From Scatophagus argus (lineage: Eukaryota > Chordata > Actinopteri > Scatophagidae), in assembly GCF_020382885.2 (NCBI RefSeq), contig NC_058515.1, forward strand, positions 5,253,223-5,317,222: a DNA stretch of 64,000 nt. Direction: 5' to 3'. Below the pieces are notes generated by a model. It saw only the letters and a program-made list of their open reading frames with translations. It was not told the DNA's origin and did not search any database. Within the stretch, counting starts at the first letter, position 1; each line of letters opens with the position of its first letter. Both the position numbers and the translations under genes were made by a program. Shown here one piece after another: positions 1-13,700 of the stretch.

Positions 1-610
1 GCACATCATCAGCCCAGTGCTGAATAAGCAGCAGCAGCAGGGAGGCTGTATGCACGGAGACCAACCAGAGTTCAACCGAGCTCCCTTTCATCAGCAGGCT
101 ATTCTGATTCAGCTCAGAGCACACAGGTGGGGGGAGAAAGAAAGAAAGAAAGAAAGAATGCCTTTTGCCTTTAGGCTGTGGTTGGATGAAAAAAGTTAGA
201 AATGTGTAATCTACCACTCTAAAACATCTTCAAATTACTCCCAAGGATTGCTTTTTGATTTTTGTGACTGTCTGAGACAGCTGAAAGAATCTCGCTGCAC
301 TGCAGAATGAATCTACGAGAAATGTTCTCAGCACAATGGTCATTTACACATTCTTCTAGTCTGATTTCATAAGCAGTGCGGAAGCATGGTTAGTGACTTT
401 CAAATGTGCTATAAAATCCCACAAATATGTAGAGCTTCAGCATTGGGATATGAGCCACACAAGTCCTTTCATAATAAAGGCTCGCAACAAATCATATTTT
501 TCTTCAACAGCAAAAGTATTGCATTTTGTTCTATCTCAAACACCACAAAACAGATCACTCAATCACATTTAAATTCATAAGTGAACTTCCTCACTACTCC
601 CTTCACTCAC
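1..610. other. Left-edge non-coding stretch (probable tdrd7 intron)
   Basis: No coding exon recognised. The stretch lies directly downstream, on the minus strand, of a tdrd7 splice donor at 609-610, so it is most simply part of the next tdrd7 intron. A short AAAG-type simple repeat sits near 137-158. Confidence 0.5.
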
Positions 611-3600
611 TTTTCTGAGGGTGGGTTCCCTTTCCTGCTGGGTGTATTCTGACTGGACATTTTGTTCGGATGGACCCCAGTCTTGCCTTCTGACTGGCCA
701 TCCCTCATGTCCCTCGCCTGTCTGAAGTCTCCATGTCCCGCACCTCGGACACCACCTCCTCCTCCTCCTCCTCCTCTACCCCCACCTCGCCCACGGTGGT
801 TCGGCTGCCTCAGTGAGGTTTGAGGTTTGGCTGTGCAGAACAAGAGAAAGAAAAAAGCAAACAAAGGCAGTAAAAGTAGGGACTTACACATAACATACAC
901 ACAAGCCTGTACACACACACACACACACATCCTGACTTGGCTAAACCCGATGCTGGGACAGGACAGTGTGTCTGTCTGGAGGACACATAGATATGTGTCA
1001 TAGATATGTGTAGACAGATCTGATGAACATCACAACTCCAATCCATGAGCCCGAAAGAGCAACAACGCAATGTCACGAGGTTAAAATGACATGATTTGGG
1101 GAAACTCTCCTATACCAACACTCTTGGATTTTTTTTTTTGTTTGTTTGTTTTTGGTTTAAATTCTCAGTTAGATTTTGTAATAAATAAACAGGGAAGGTC
1201 AAGGAAATGTGCCTATTTGTTTGTTTGCCAGGATTTAGATGAGATGATCAATACCACCCCCCGATGTCACTGCATTAACTATGCAGTTGGGGCAGACAGT
1301 GGATTAGCTTAGCTTAGCTCCAGGAAGTTGCTGTACTTAAAGAATAGCTTTTGCATTCCTGAATGTGTACAGATTAAGCTAACAATTTTATGTTAATTAC
1401 TGGGCCTTAAAGGTGTTACTATTTTTGTTGTCTTACTTTATTGTATAACTGATTTGCCTTCACAGTTATGATTAATTTTCATAAACTATTATTATTGATT
1501 AAAGACTGTGAAAATCTGTACTTGCTGAAAAGAGGACATAACACCAAGTAGCAGAATTATTCTGATATGATTTAAAGAAAAAAGTCAGAGTGCATCCTAA
1601 CACAGCATCCACAACAGTCTGATGTTACATCATTCAAGCAGACCATGACATCACATTTCTGCTAAATGACATCACCAATATACCTTGTTGTGAATAACCC
1701 TTAGTCATTTCCACTCCCACACTCCCTCTTCTTTTTCAGTTCTTTCTCCCACGGCCTCTTCTTTCATCTTCATTTGTTTCTTCATCTCTTTTTTCCTTTG
1801 TAAGATCTAGAGCTTTCTCCTGCTCTGTCATTCTCTCCGTTCTCGCTAAATCTCGTGAAATGTCTTCAGTGACATGACACAACAACAAGCAGCCTCATCA
1901 GCCTACACCTTCAAAAGTCACCAATAAGGCAATTTGGGTTCCTGGATCTTGTTTACTTTTCTCTCTGAGAGGATTTGCTGTTTACAACCTATGAGCAACT
2001 GGCAGTCAATCAATTCATAAATCAGCCTATTATCCATAAAACTTCCTGACACGTATACATTACAGAAACTCAGTCGCACAGACAGGCAAGAGCTTATATC
2101 CACATGCAAATGTAGGCAAGGACAAGCACACACACACACACACAGTCAGAGCAGACGCCGCGTCACCTCACCGGCATGGACACACAGTCCCTGGTCTGTC
2201 TCTGCCTGAATATCAATATCCTGGTGAGGCGACGGAAGAGAGAATATGAGGGAAAGAGAGAGAGAGAGAAAGAGAGAGGGATGGAGAGGATGAGGTTTGT
2301 GAATCAGCTGCTCTTCGCCAGCAGCTGAGTCTCAGTTGCTATAGGCTGCATCAACCTCAAATCTCAACACCCCACCCGCTCTCTCCCTCTCTGACACCCT
2401 CCTTCGCTGTCATCGGTCCACCCCCCCCTCCCATTTCACCATCCCTTTGCTTCCCTTTTCCTCCGACTCTCTCGCTGCCACGCTGCCTCCTCTCCCTGTG
2501 CTCGCTGCACTACCACCTCCCACCTCCTCCTCTGACTCTTTAAGAGCGTTCTGCAGCATCACACTCTAGCAGAGGTGTATGCGCTAAAAAGAAACCCGGG
2601 CACATGTTTATTTTTGTGCACGTGCATATGTGGAGGGATTTATGTGACAGCATGTTTGCATATGTGCATGCACTTTTGTGTGTTTATGTGGACAGACTAA
2701 AGTCAGAAAAAGATGACATCTTTGTACATACATAAACCTGACACACATGTGAGTGAGATGTTCTTAGTACCTACGGGACTGTAGGTCTCCATAGAGCAAC
2801 AGTTAAAACAGGTCAGCCATTCATCCCTAAAATTGTCACAGTACTGATACAGGCACCGGATGCTTTCTAGTATTCTCTTTCTGCAGTGCTGCTGCACTGT
2901 GGCACTAACCCCAAGAGAAGCCTGGAAAAGGTTTGAAAATATTCAAGAAATTGAGTGGTTGCTGTGGATGGAACTAACATATATACATATCTAATATATA
3001 TCTATACATGTATATTTTCAGGTACAGCTACAGCTAATTTTTCTTTTGTAAAAACATGTTTAGTTAGGATACATCAAAAAATACATTATAAGACATAAGA
3101 CAAATACATATAACATCCAGACATTGTTTACTAAAGAGAATTATCAACACAAGGGAAAGAAAAGAAAACTGTTACGTCATCACCATTATGCCACAGGAGG
3201 AATTTTATGCGGTGGCAAAATCCAAGGCCTGTTGTTATTTGTTCCAACTTTTCTGCAGGACCATAGCTAACATGCTTTATTTAGCTCTGAGAAAGAAACA
3301 TGTAGACATGTAGTGAACCCACACTGGCTACAGCAAGTTCTTATGTTCTTTGCATTTCTGAATTGTTACATCAGTTCCCCAAACACAAGACTGTAAAGAT
3401 CATAAAGGAACTGATGGTGACAAAAGAAAACTGCACAGCTGGGGGACAAATTGGTTTGGGACCGTGTTTCTCCCATGCAGTGAGACAATTATAAAGACAT
3501 AACAGGACTTCATGGGACATTTTGCGCTGCACCACATGCCCTGCATATGACTTGCTAAAGTCTTACCATTAAGGACGAGAGGGGCAGCTGGTTTGACCCT

Positions 3601-4171
3601 CATCTGGGTGTTGACCAAGTGGGGTCGGCCTGTCTTCTTGGAGCTGCGCTGACGAGCCACAACCTTGGCTATATGGGCCATCTCATTGGCCCCTGAGGGA
3701 AAACACGCTGTCTGCAAAGAGAGAAGAACAGACAGACATAAATACTAATATCAATACAAGATTCATCACGAGCTGGAATTATTATCTCCTATTCACCAAA
3801 AAGTGTGCATCTTATCCATATCATGGATACACTGTTGCATTGTAAATGGTACTTTTTAACTTCAGCCATGTGACACCAATATACCGCATTGAAAATATAA
3901 AAAGGAAAATTTGTGTACACATCTATCTTTCAAAGCAAGCATCCTGCGATAGCAACACACCCACCTCTCCAGAGCGGTGGCGCTCCATGCGGACTAAAGA
4001 GGGCATGCTGGCTAGCAGCGCGTCCAGGTGGTCGTAACCCAGCTGTTTGTGTGGTATCTGCTCCCCGGTCAGCTCCTTGTACTCTGACTGCAGGCGGGAC
4101 AATGACACTCCGCCTTTGTTGGCCTGGAGGACGGCCCGCAGCATCTTCTTCACCAGTTCCACGTCAGCCAT
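611..4171 (-). CDS. tdrd7: Tudor domain-containing protein 7, 5' coding exons (partial, continues off the left edge)
   Basis: TDRD7 is a germ-granule (chromatoid body/nuage) protein with N-terminal LOTUS (OST-HTH) and C-terminal Tudor domains that controls RNAs in germ cells and lens. Three exons are supported: 3965-4171 (ATG at 4169-4171, directly after the acceptor), 3567-3711 and 611-830. Phases join in frame. Residues 1-70 form a LOTUS domain with LVKKMLRAVLQANKGGV and KQLGYDHLDALL, very close to vertebrate TDRD7 as I remember it. The second exon carries VARQRSSKKTGRP, a family signature. The third begins AKPQTSLRQP, matching the mammalian GKPKATLRQP, then enters a Gly/Arg-rich run encoded by repeated CCT/CCA on the plus strand. 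A 2.7-kb intron (831-3566) separates exons two and three. The remaining LOTUS and all Tudor domains lie outside the window. Whether this is the a or b paralogue cannot be told. Confidence 0.88.
831..3566 (-). other. Long tdrd7 intron
   Basis: This intron has a GTAAGA donor (minus, at 3566) and a pyrimidine-rich acceptor ending at 831. It holds short CA/GA simple repeats near 907-929, 2127-2141 and 2257-2275. I saw no further exon or RNA gene. Confidence 0.6.
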
Positions 4172-5969
4172 CTGAAAAACAGGGAAAAAAAAAAATAAAT
4201 CAGAAAATAAACAAACAAAACAAAACCGGTGGCAAAAAAGATTAGCTGAAAGGTAAAAATGGGAAAAAAATACAGCCATCTAAAAACAGCTAAACAGGTC
4301 AAATCTTGTATGTAGAGATGAAGAGATTTTAAATAATCTGTACGTTCACAAAAGCTATGCAGACAAATGAACAATAAAACAGACAAAACATGCTAAGAAT
4401 TCATTCCAACCAATTCACTACACTTTACTATGGCCAACTCATTCTGAAACAACCTTTTTGTTTGTTTTGTTTTCACTGACAAATTAAGGCAGGAAAGTAA
4501 GTCTAAGAGTGACTGCTGCAGCTGATGAGGACTTAAATCCATTTAAATTCGCAATCGTCTGCACATAGATTGAATTCATCTCATGTGCCAGTGGCTGACT
4601 GGTTAGGCAGGTTTTTATAAACTGCTGATCAGATTTCGAAAGCAAACCTTTTTCAGTCAGGCTAAAACTCTATTACAGACTGCAATGGCAACTAGCAGTG
4701 TTGGCTTGCAATGTATTTTAATGGAGATAGTTTTTAATGTACAGTCCATGTATAATGCTATTGGTTTGTTAATTTATAGTGATTATTTATGATAAAAGCA
4801 AGCACTTATCCATCATACCTATTTTTCTTATGGGAAAGGAAAGGAAAGCTATTGTTCAATAGCTATGCAATAATAGCATAATAACAGCAGCATATATTTT
4901 TGATTTAATTCCCTCTTAAATTCTGTCTTATCACACAAAGTATTACTGTAGCCCCACAGACACATTTTGATAAAGAGCTTTATCTTCAAGATGACTGATT
5001 TTCCCCATTTAATCTCACTGCAGAAAAACACATTGATCTTTTTCTGCAGCCAAACCAAACCACCCTACACGGGAATTTACAAAACGTTGCCGACGTAGCA
5101 ACAACTCCTGAACCATTAGGATCTCCCGTGAAAAGTTTAACACCGACTAACAACTCTCAACAAATTTTGGGTGTAATATTTAAAAAAAAACAAACACCAC
5201 AATCTCTACTCTTACGGACGTGGAGACACACCCTCAACAAACAGCTTCGCAAAGACGTCGGTTCAACAACACCGCAGTTCTTCACAAGTTCCAAACTAAA
5301 ATGTCTCTAAATTTTGTACTTGCTCGGTGTACAGGAATGCGCAAACTGCCGGAGTCCAATCTCATCGATTCTGCATTAAGTATTTCTATTATTTTGGGCA
5401 CCTTTGTTTGTAATGCGCTGCCACCCTTTCGGATATTCTATTGAGATTATATACGTGTAGCCGACCGGTCAAGTATTCCATGAGTCTGGATGGGTCTACT
5501 GTAATAAAAGAAAAGATGAAAAGTTGTGCTGGAAACAAATAAAATGATCCTGTCGAATGTACTTGACTGGTTTGATAGAAAATATTGCAGCATTGGGTGA
5601 GTTTTGACCACTTATTGATACGGCCACTTTCTGCAGCGCAGATAAACAGACGGGACAGGGAAACTATGAATGACGTAACGCGTCACACTTCGACTCCACA
5701 CCCTCCATCGGGACCAACTATTTGAATTAAGTTTGGCTGGGTTTTTTCGGTTTTTTTTAACAAAACTGTACTGAAATTGTCCTGACGTACTGAATGACGC
5801 CGGTGGAATACACCGGTCCCGGTGTACAGTCCGTACAGGCAACGATATTGCGCGTAACATCGAGTTAAATCCTCCTGCCACCTCCGGCTCGTCAAGCTCG
5901 CTGGGGACAGCGATCAAAAGACCGGAAGCACACAAATGTAGCCTTCATAATAAAACTACAGAGACTTAC
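4172..5969. other. Probable tdrd7 5' UTR intron
   Basis: The acceptor at 4172-4174 abuts the tdrd7 ATG, so untranslated exon sequence must lie further right. A strong minus-strand donor (GTAAGT) lies at 5969, making this stretch the likely first intron. No other gene seen. Confidence 0.45.
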
Positions 5970-6060
5970 CGAATACTTTGAATCAGGCATATTAGTCACC
6001 CAAACTAACACTTTGAGTATTACTACCGGAAGTACACTTTTGCATACTAACAAACTTTCA
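5970..6060 (-). other. tdrd7: Candidate 5' untranslated exon of tdrd7
   Basis: A minus-strand exon end at 5970 followed by GTAAGT fits the splice donor of a non-coding first exon that would join to the acceptor at 4172. The upstream (right) limit is not visible. An alternative donor (GTAGAA near 6175) would follow an open frame at 6176-6320, but joined to the tdrd7 ATG exon that frame meets a stop at once, so it could only be untranslated too. Confidence 0.35.
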
Positions 6061-7085
6061 AGTCATCCACGCCGGGAGTACAGAAAGAGACAAAACTGAC
6101 TCTCAGCGAAACTTTTTCCGGGGGTAATTGTTATAAAACACCAAGTCAGTATGAAACCTACGGTAAACATTCTACCTTGCTCTAAACCGACAGTGATGCT
6201 GAAGTCAGGACCTGGTCCAGTCGCTGTCAGTGCTGTCAACGCCACAGGGCTGAGCTGCGGCCGGAGGTCTGTCCCCGGAGTGTCTGCCAGCCGGTCCAGG
6301 CACAGCCTCTCCTCCGCCACCTGATTGGTCGGCTGTGTATGGGACTTTGGCTAATTACATGTCAATATGCACCCTGAGACCGAAGCACGAGACAAGGGAC
6401 ACAACTCCCATCCAACCTCAACCAATGATCATTGACGTTACTTTTTCTGCAATAATATTTACTAGACCCGAATGTCTACTATATTCAGTTTTATCACACA
6501 GTTTGCTCCTCTGGTATTCCTAAAAATACGCATAAACAAACAAATATTTTAAATATATAAATTAGGTATGAATCTAAAAATTGTTTACCTCGCTGAATAA
6601 CCCTTCCTTTTCTTCTCTCTTCTTGTAAAGGAGTCTAGTTAGTAATCCAAAGGCTGCTTTAAAAACATCAGATAATATTCATTAATACCTTCATGTGTTA
6701 CTTTTATCTTTGCCTCTGATCAACAGTGTTGTTTTGGCCACTGTTTATGTCTGTTCTTCTCATCCATATATAAGTTCCAATCTCAGTAAACAAACAACTG
6801 CAGAATTGCTTCGGGTATGTATAAAGTCAGAAAGTCATAATGACAATATCTGACTTAAAAAAACAAGCTTAGATTCTCAAGAGGAAGAAGAAACTCTCAC
6901 GAAGACTTGCAAAAGAATAATGAAATGTTCAAAAAAGGAAGAGGGCCCTCTTCATCGCAAATGTGGAATGGGCTCCAAGGTTGATTAAGTAAAATATACC
7001 GTTTAATTAAAGAATATTTCTATCCACCAGGGGCGCTAATGTACATGTACACTTGTGGTCGGTCAGGCAGCCGGAAGTGATCTGT
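6061..7085. promoter_or_regulatory. Probable shared (head-to-head) promoter region of tdrd7 and dctn1
   Basis: This interval separates the left-going tdrd7 5' exon from the right-going dctn1 5' exon. The part around 6180-6320 is visibly richer in CpG than its surroundings, as expected for a broad vertebrate promoter. No TATA box can be assigned with confidence. The call is inferred from gene orientation. Confidence 0.35.
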
Positions 7086-7213
7086 CAAATAACGGAAGAC
7101 AATACCGGATTTCTAAGCTGGGAAACCAGAAAATAACAGAAGGATCATTGTCTGTATGAGCATCTCAAGTAGCTAACGTTACATTTAAAGACAGCAATCT
7201 CTGTGTATGCCAG
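7086..7213 (+). other. dctn1: Candidate 5' untranslated exon of dctn1
   Basis: A stretch with no long frame ends in CAG followed by GTAAGATAA at 7214, a good donor, about 0.9 kb before the dctn1 ATG exon. The left limit is approximate. An in-gene transcript would be needed to confirm it. Confidence 0.4.
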
Positions 7214-8143
7214 GTAAGATAAATTGCAAAGTACAGATAGTTTATGTTAGCTTCTTTCCGACTTGCTTGCTGTTCAATTTTAACGTTAGCTACAAAGCTA
7301 ATCTAGCTAGTTGGCTAGCTAATTTGTGCTGTTTTAACTAGCCAAGTTAAAGGGCAAAGTAAAGCTTAAGTTATTTTAAATTCATTTTGCCTAAAGCAGT
7401 GTTACTATTCTTTTTGAACAGTTTAACAATGCGGAAACGTTAAAGCACCGTATCTTACAGATGTTTCATGACATTTCTCCCTATTGCACTTTGTCCACCC
7501 TCTTCTGACGTAAAGCTGCTGGGTCCTTGGAATTGAAAATTGACATGTACTGTTTGCAAGTGTCATATATGTAGCGTATATATTGTTTAATATAGCTGTT
7601 CAACTGTTTAATCGTGAAGTAAATTTAGCACCCCGTTCTCGCTAATAATAATGTTATTAAAAGATGAAATATTAATTATCGTTAGCCAGTGTTTGCTGGT
7701 GACTGATTGCTGAATAAACGAGTTAGTTTGTTACATGTTACGCTGTGTAACTCTGGGGAATGGGGATAATATATTAAATGAAGGCAGAAACACAGCAATT
7801 TGTCTATAATAGAAGTTAGCGCTACTCAATGGAGTGTTGTATAAATATATAAATGTGGGTCAGTAAATTGATTATCACATCTCTCTTTAAAAATGCTCCA
7901 TGTAAACTATCAAACTAATGTCCATGTGTTTTCCTGTGGGAAGGCAAGAACTAGATATTCCCCTCCCTCTCATTTCAAATCAGCTGTGACGCTTTGTGAT
8001 GCACCACATTTGATCCCTCCCTGAAATCACGGTCTTGTGTTGCCCTTTCTCTAAAAAAAAAGAGGAAGGGATGGGACAGTAGAGAAAAATTAGTACTTTA
8101 GCCTTATCTTTGTACTGGAGGTGAAACCATCTAACTTGCTATT

Positions 8144-10679
8144 ATGGCTTTGAACAGGCGACATTCTTATACCCCCAGGGTGAGTAACATTCATTATCAA
8201 CTAGTACAATAATAATAATAATAATAAAATATAATACATCAGTGTAATTTTGATGCAGGTGAACCTATAAAAAGTTAACAAATTGTGGCACTCACCATAC
8301 AGTAGATGTAGGATTCGCCTTGTTGCATATTTGTTCCTCATCAGAAAAGTGATTAAAATTTGGCTGAATGTAAATATCCTGTAGAGAAGATGAAGTTTGT
8401 GTCCTCACAGGAAAACTTTTGTTCCCTTTCCATTGAATTTATTCTGGATAATTCTACAAATCATTCTCTCTATTTCTCTGAAAATAACAGATCATCCTGT
8501 ATTATCTATTATAACACTTTGATGAACCTTTTCAATTTTTGCCCTGTGGTTTAAAACTGTGAGGCAGCATGAATTCACATGTCCCTACAGCTCTGCAGCC
8601 CTAGTTTGTCTTGAATGAGCATCTTTGTGTGAGCAAGACAGGGATATGACTTGCTTATTAGGAAGACTATTATAGTCCAGGACATATGACTGGGTGCATG
8701 AGTGTGTTTCTGTGCTTTGCGGCTGTAAGACTCTCATCATTGAATATTATTAATTCCTAAGACTGTTTTTAATAGTTGGAGCGGGGAGAATGATGGGAGA
8801 CTGTTTTTACACTTAAAACAGTGCTGTTTGGGTCTTTTGCAGGTCTGGTGGACAATATTATAAAATTCTTTGTCAAACATAATCCTTTTTTTAAGATATG
8901 TGTCTATTTGACCAAGGTTAAAATAGAAAAATCCTGAGGAATTCTGAAACTTAAACATTCTCTGTTATGCAGTAAGCTTCATATTTCTCCCCACATCTCC
9001 CCATCTGTATTTCCCAAATCTTCCAGCTGACCAGCCCACTGATCAGCAAAATGAGCAGCGCAGGAACACTGGAGAGTAGTAGACCTCCAAAGGTGGGTCA
9101 CTTTTCCAAAAAGAAACAAGCAATTAAGAAATGCGGGGGAAAAAAAACAAATGACTTATCAACTTGTTTGTGATGACTCACCGTCCCTCATCCTTTTGTC
9201 TCTCCTAGATTGGCTCTGTAGTGGAGGTGATAGGGAAGGGTCAGCGGGGTACTGTTGCCTATATTGGGGCAACACTCTTTGCCTCTGGGAAATGGGTGGG
9301 CGTCATACTGAATGAGCCCAAAGGCAAGAACGATGGCACCGTGCAGGGAAAACGCTACTTCACCTGTGAGGAAAATCACGGGATATTTGTCAGACAATCC
9401 CAGGTTGGTGACACAAATGTGTTGTAATGTTAAGATGAATGTACATTGTGCACGTGAGGGTTGGATGATTGTGTAGAGCCTCCTATTACTCTGGTGTATT
9501 TTACTCAGTGACTTGAATGGACGGGGGTGGGACAGAGTCACTGTGTCGATAGACCCATCCCTGTTTTTAATGTCTGTTTTGTCCTGATCACAGCCCTGTG
9601 TTTCTCTGCCCATCTGCACAGATCCAGGTGGTGGATGAGGGCTCCAGTGCCACCTCACCAGAAACTCCTGACTCAGGCCTGGCAAAGACACTCAGACAAA
9701 AAGGTAAGTTTGTACCACAGCTGTGTTTGAAATTCATACTACTGAAACAGAGCAACCCAGTTAATAAAAACAGTATATAATAATTCTGAATTTGTTTCCC
9801 TCCAGACATTCCTGAGACTCCCAAAACATCCAAGCAGGTAGGCAGCCATTACTTGGATCTCACTGCTTTTTTTTTGGTCCATTGTCGGTTTCTTAATTGT
9901 GTGTTGTTTACATGACTTAGCTTTGAAGATGGTTTAATTACTGTGGATCGTTGAATATGTACTACAAATTTTCAAAAATGTGCTTGTTCATGTATTCCCT
10001 CTGCTAAAGGGAATTACTGACAACTTAAGTTAAAAATTTTGGAAATTTCCCCAAATGTTCCTTTTGTTTCTTTTCTGCACAATGCAAATGAATTTCTGTT
10101 TTGCCTCATTTTTGTTTTTCTAAACACTTTTTGCAGACACCTGCGAACGTTAAGAAGGTAGAAATATTTAAATTCAGCACATTTGCTTTCACCTTGGTTG
10201 TTAATCCCACTAACATGGCTACTCATCTTTTGCATTCAAGTTCGCCTTTTACCTGTTGATGTTTGCACAGGGCATAAAGACATCACTTTTCATTGATAGG
10301 TGTCATTTTCACAGTATTTTCTCTTGATTTTCTGTGGATGCACTCCCATTTTGGACATTAGATGTTGTTTATTTGCTCACTGCCTTCTGGTTCAGGTATC
10401 CAGCCAGCATATTTAGAGGTCAACATTTTAAGAGTTTTGAGGTCATGATAGTGTCTTTGTCACTCCTCACAACCCAGTGATGTTTGCACACTCTTTTAAC
10501 GCTGTTGCATGAGTTCACATTTTATTCTGCTCCTATGGCTTGAGTCATCTCGTGTAACATTTTTTTTAAAATCGTGCATGCAGCAGTCAAAAGCTATGAT
10601 CAGTGGATATAAGCTAACAGTGGTTCTTAATGTGCTGCTAATCTCTTATCATGCTTCACCACTGGGCTGTGTGTGTGTA

Positions 10680-10720
<41 letters not shown>

Positions 10721-13700
10721 ATCCCTCTCTTTGCAACTCACCTCTTCCTGTCCTCCAGTCCTCTACCCGCCGCTCTGCCAAGGTGAGCTTGTTAACAGCT
10801 GACAGGGGAGGTCAAATGACTTTAAGACAGCAACTGATTCCAAAAAGTTCTGTTATTTAAATGTTCCAACTTTTTGAGGATGCTAGCCAGTCAAATTAAA
10901 TCAAGGGCACATATTCAGGCGTTTGAACTGTTTTCAAAGGCCATACATTTTGGTGTAGCAAGATAAGAAGTGCATAGTTGTCCTCAGACTATGGCAGAGA
11001 GAAGGTATTCAGTCTAAACTGGCCTTAAGACTGTAATAAGGATATCAAAAGTGTTTTGATGGTGGCAATTATGCCTTGTGATGCATAATTTTTTTTCTAA
11101 CTTATTTCTAAAATGCTGGTTGTATTCTCTACACTTGCACAAATGTCATGTACAGTATGAGAATGATCTCAATAGGATGGTGGTATAACTGACTTGTTAC
11201 TTACTGGTTAATTAAAGAATATTAATAAAAAACAGGACCACCAAGGTTTGTTTCTGTAGCATCAGGATAACTTCCTGCAGTTGAGCTTTCTGAATATCTC
11301 CTGAGAGTCCTAACACGGTCTTTATGATCGCACTATGGCAGTGGAGCACTCCGAGCCGCCTGATGCCTGCCACCTCCCTCCCCTCCCTCTTGGTACGACC
11401 CCCCGGCCGCATCAGCCTATCGCTTATGGTACGCTCTGTCACATAGGGGTACCTCACCTGTTACCTCAGAGGGAGTGATGATTTCATTTGTCACTGAAAA
11501 CTGGTGGGGGTTTTTTTCTGCCCTTCAGTGCACGGGTGCAGAGTTCTTCCGCATACACAAACTTAAAATGGCGCCTGTGAGGGAAACTAAGAGCTGAAAT
11601 GTGTGGTCTTCCTGGAAGATACTTTCTATTCAAGCTATGACAAGATGAATCCGGCAGCACAGCATATAACACGGCATGTTCACACTCTTGTGTTGGGTTC
11701 ACAAGCACGCGTTTTAATTATGGGATTGTTTACTGACACTCAAATACTTAGCACCACAACATCTCACCTTTCTTCCTCTGTTTCTTACCTCATTTTCTCC
11801 CTCTCCAAAATATGCGCCTGTTGGTCAAAAGGCATCTCGTGAGAGCCTGTCGTCTTCTCTGTCCGGTGATGTCAGCGAGGCGGGCCTCTCCTCCATCCAG
11901 GGTGCACTGGGAGCTCCTGTCATGCCTCAGCCCAGTGGGTCACCAGCAGCAGCGGCAGCCCCGGTCCCAGCTACACCAAGCAAGGTGGGTCACTCGCAAT
12001 CAAGAGAGACAATTTTCATGTTAGCACAACTGTAAATATGCCCATAAAGACCTATGACCGAAAGGTTTTTAGTCTCACATTCCATATCGTCATGTGGAAT
12101 TCATTACAATATCGCCAGTACAAAAGCACAACATTTCCATCCTGTTCGTCATTTTAATGAGCTTGTCCCATTTCATCCATGTTGTCATTGTTCGACCAGG
12201 TGGAATCTGCCATTTCCAAGCAGGTAGAGTTTTCCAATGGCTACATGCATGCTGATGGTACCTGGCATGAGTTTACTAACAAACTCATAACATCCAAGGG
12301 CAGAATGACCTTCAGCACACCCTTTCATGGTTAAATGTGCTTTTATAATGTAAATAGTGGTGTTGATGCATGGTTTTACCTTCTGAGACACTGAATGAAT
12401 TACTCAATTGCAACATTCCAGGGAATGCATTAATCTTTCTTCACTGCTCTGTTTTACCCTGAGGTTCCTGTTGAGGGGGGTTAATTCCCAGGTTAAAATC
12501 AACTGAAAAAATTATGTGGATTTGAATTTGGCAAAAAATTTCAAACATCAGCGTTTTAGTTCCGTTTCTTAAAAACGTAGGACATAAATAAAGTCCAGTT
12601 AATTCTATGCATTTGCTGAAGGCACTGCATTTAAACTGTCCTCTCGCTTCTTCCATCCATCCATCCATCCATCCATCTATCTCAGGAGGAGGAATCACTG
12701 CGAGCTCAGGTCAAGGACCTGGAGGAGAAACTGGAAACGCTGAAGATGAAGCGGACGGAGGACAAGGCCAAGCTGAAGGAGCTTGAGAAACACAAGATCC
12801 AGCTGGAGCAACTTCAGGAGTGGAAGAACAAAATGCAGGAGCAACAGGCTGAGCTGCAGAAACAACTCAAAGAGGCCAAGAAGGTACACAGAAAATAAAG
12901 TGCTAGTCTGAGTTACAGAGTTATCAAAGTATGAAATGAACAATATGAAATGACTGATATTTTACAAGCCTGTAAGAATGAAAGAAGCAGCTCAACTGTC
13001 ATGATTTTCTTGAGTTTGAATTCCTACATTCTCCCCTCAGGAAGCCCGTGAGGCACAAGAGGCCAAAGACCGCTACATGGAAGAGATGTCGGACACGGCT
13101 GATGCCATAGAGATGGCCACATTGGACAAAGAAATGGCTGAAGAGCGGGCGGAGTCCCTGCAAGTGGAGGTTGACACTTTGAAAGAGAAAGTGGAGGAAC
13201 TCTCCATGGACCTAGAGATCCTTCGACATGAGATTTCAGAGAAAGGTTTTTACTTAAATCAGGCATCTGTAATATCTCTCCCTCTTTCTGTGTTCTTGTC
13301 ATGTCTTCAGATTTCACATCTTCTTTTTATTGTATAATGTTTTGCTTTCTCTCACTACATTGCCTTTTCTTTCTTTCCTCCAGGCTCAGATGGTGCCGCC
13401 TCAAGTTACCATGTCAAACAGTTGGAGGAGCAGAATAGCAGACTAAAGGAGGCACTGGTTCGGTCAGTCAAATGTCTAAAAAGTGTTGTTTCATTATAAA
13501 GAAAATTAAAAAAAGAAAAAAAACATCCTCAAGAGGGTCCTTGAAGAACATGTCTTGACTGGAGTTTCAGCAGTTTTAGAAAAAACAAAAAACATAGTTG
13601 TTTTATTTGTCCTTTTTCTCCACAGGATGCGCGACTTGTCTTCTTCAGAGAAGCAGGAGCATGTGAAGCTGCAGAAGCACATGGAAAAGAAGAACTCAGA

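Noticed and set aside
6063-6320. Minus-strand open frame beginning MAEERLCLDRL in a CpG-rich region
   Set aside because: Joined to the tdrd7 ATG exon it meets a stop immediately, no other partner exon was found, and it resembles no family I know. Treated as promoter/untranslated sequence.
9188-9691. 167-residue minus-strand open frame
   Set aside because: It is the antisense shadow of the dctn1 CAP-Gly exon and its neighbour, with no start context, domain or splice support.
11212-11708. Minus-strand frames in a dctn1 intron
   Set aside because: No recognisable domain or splice sites; they lie in a long intron and are best explained as chance frames.
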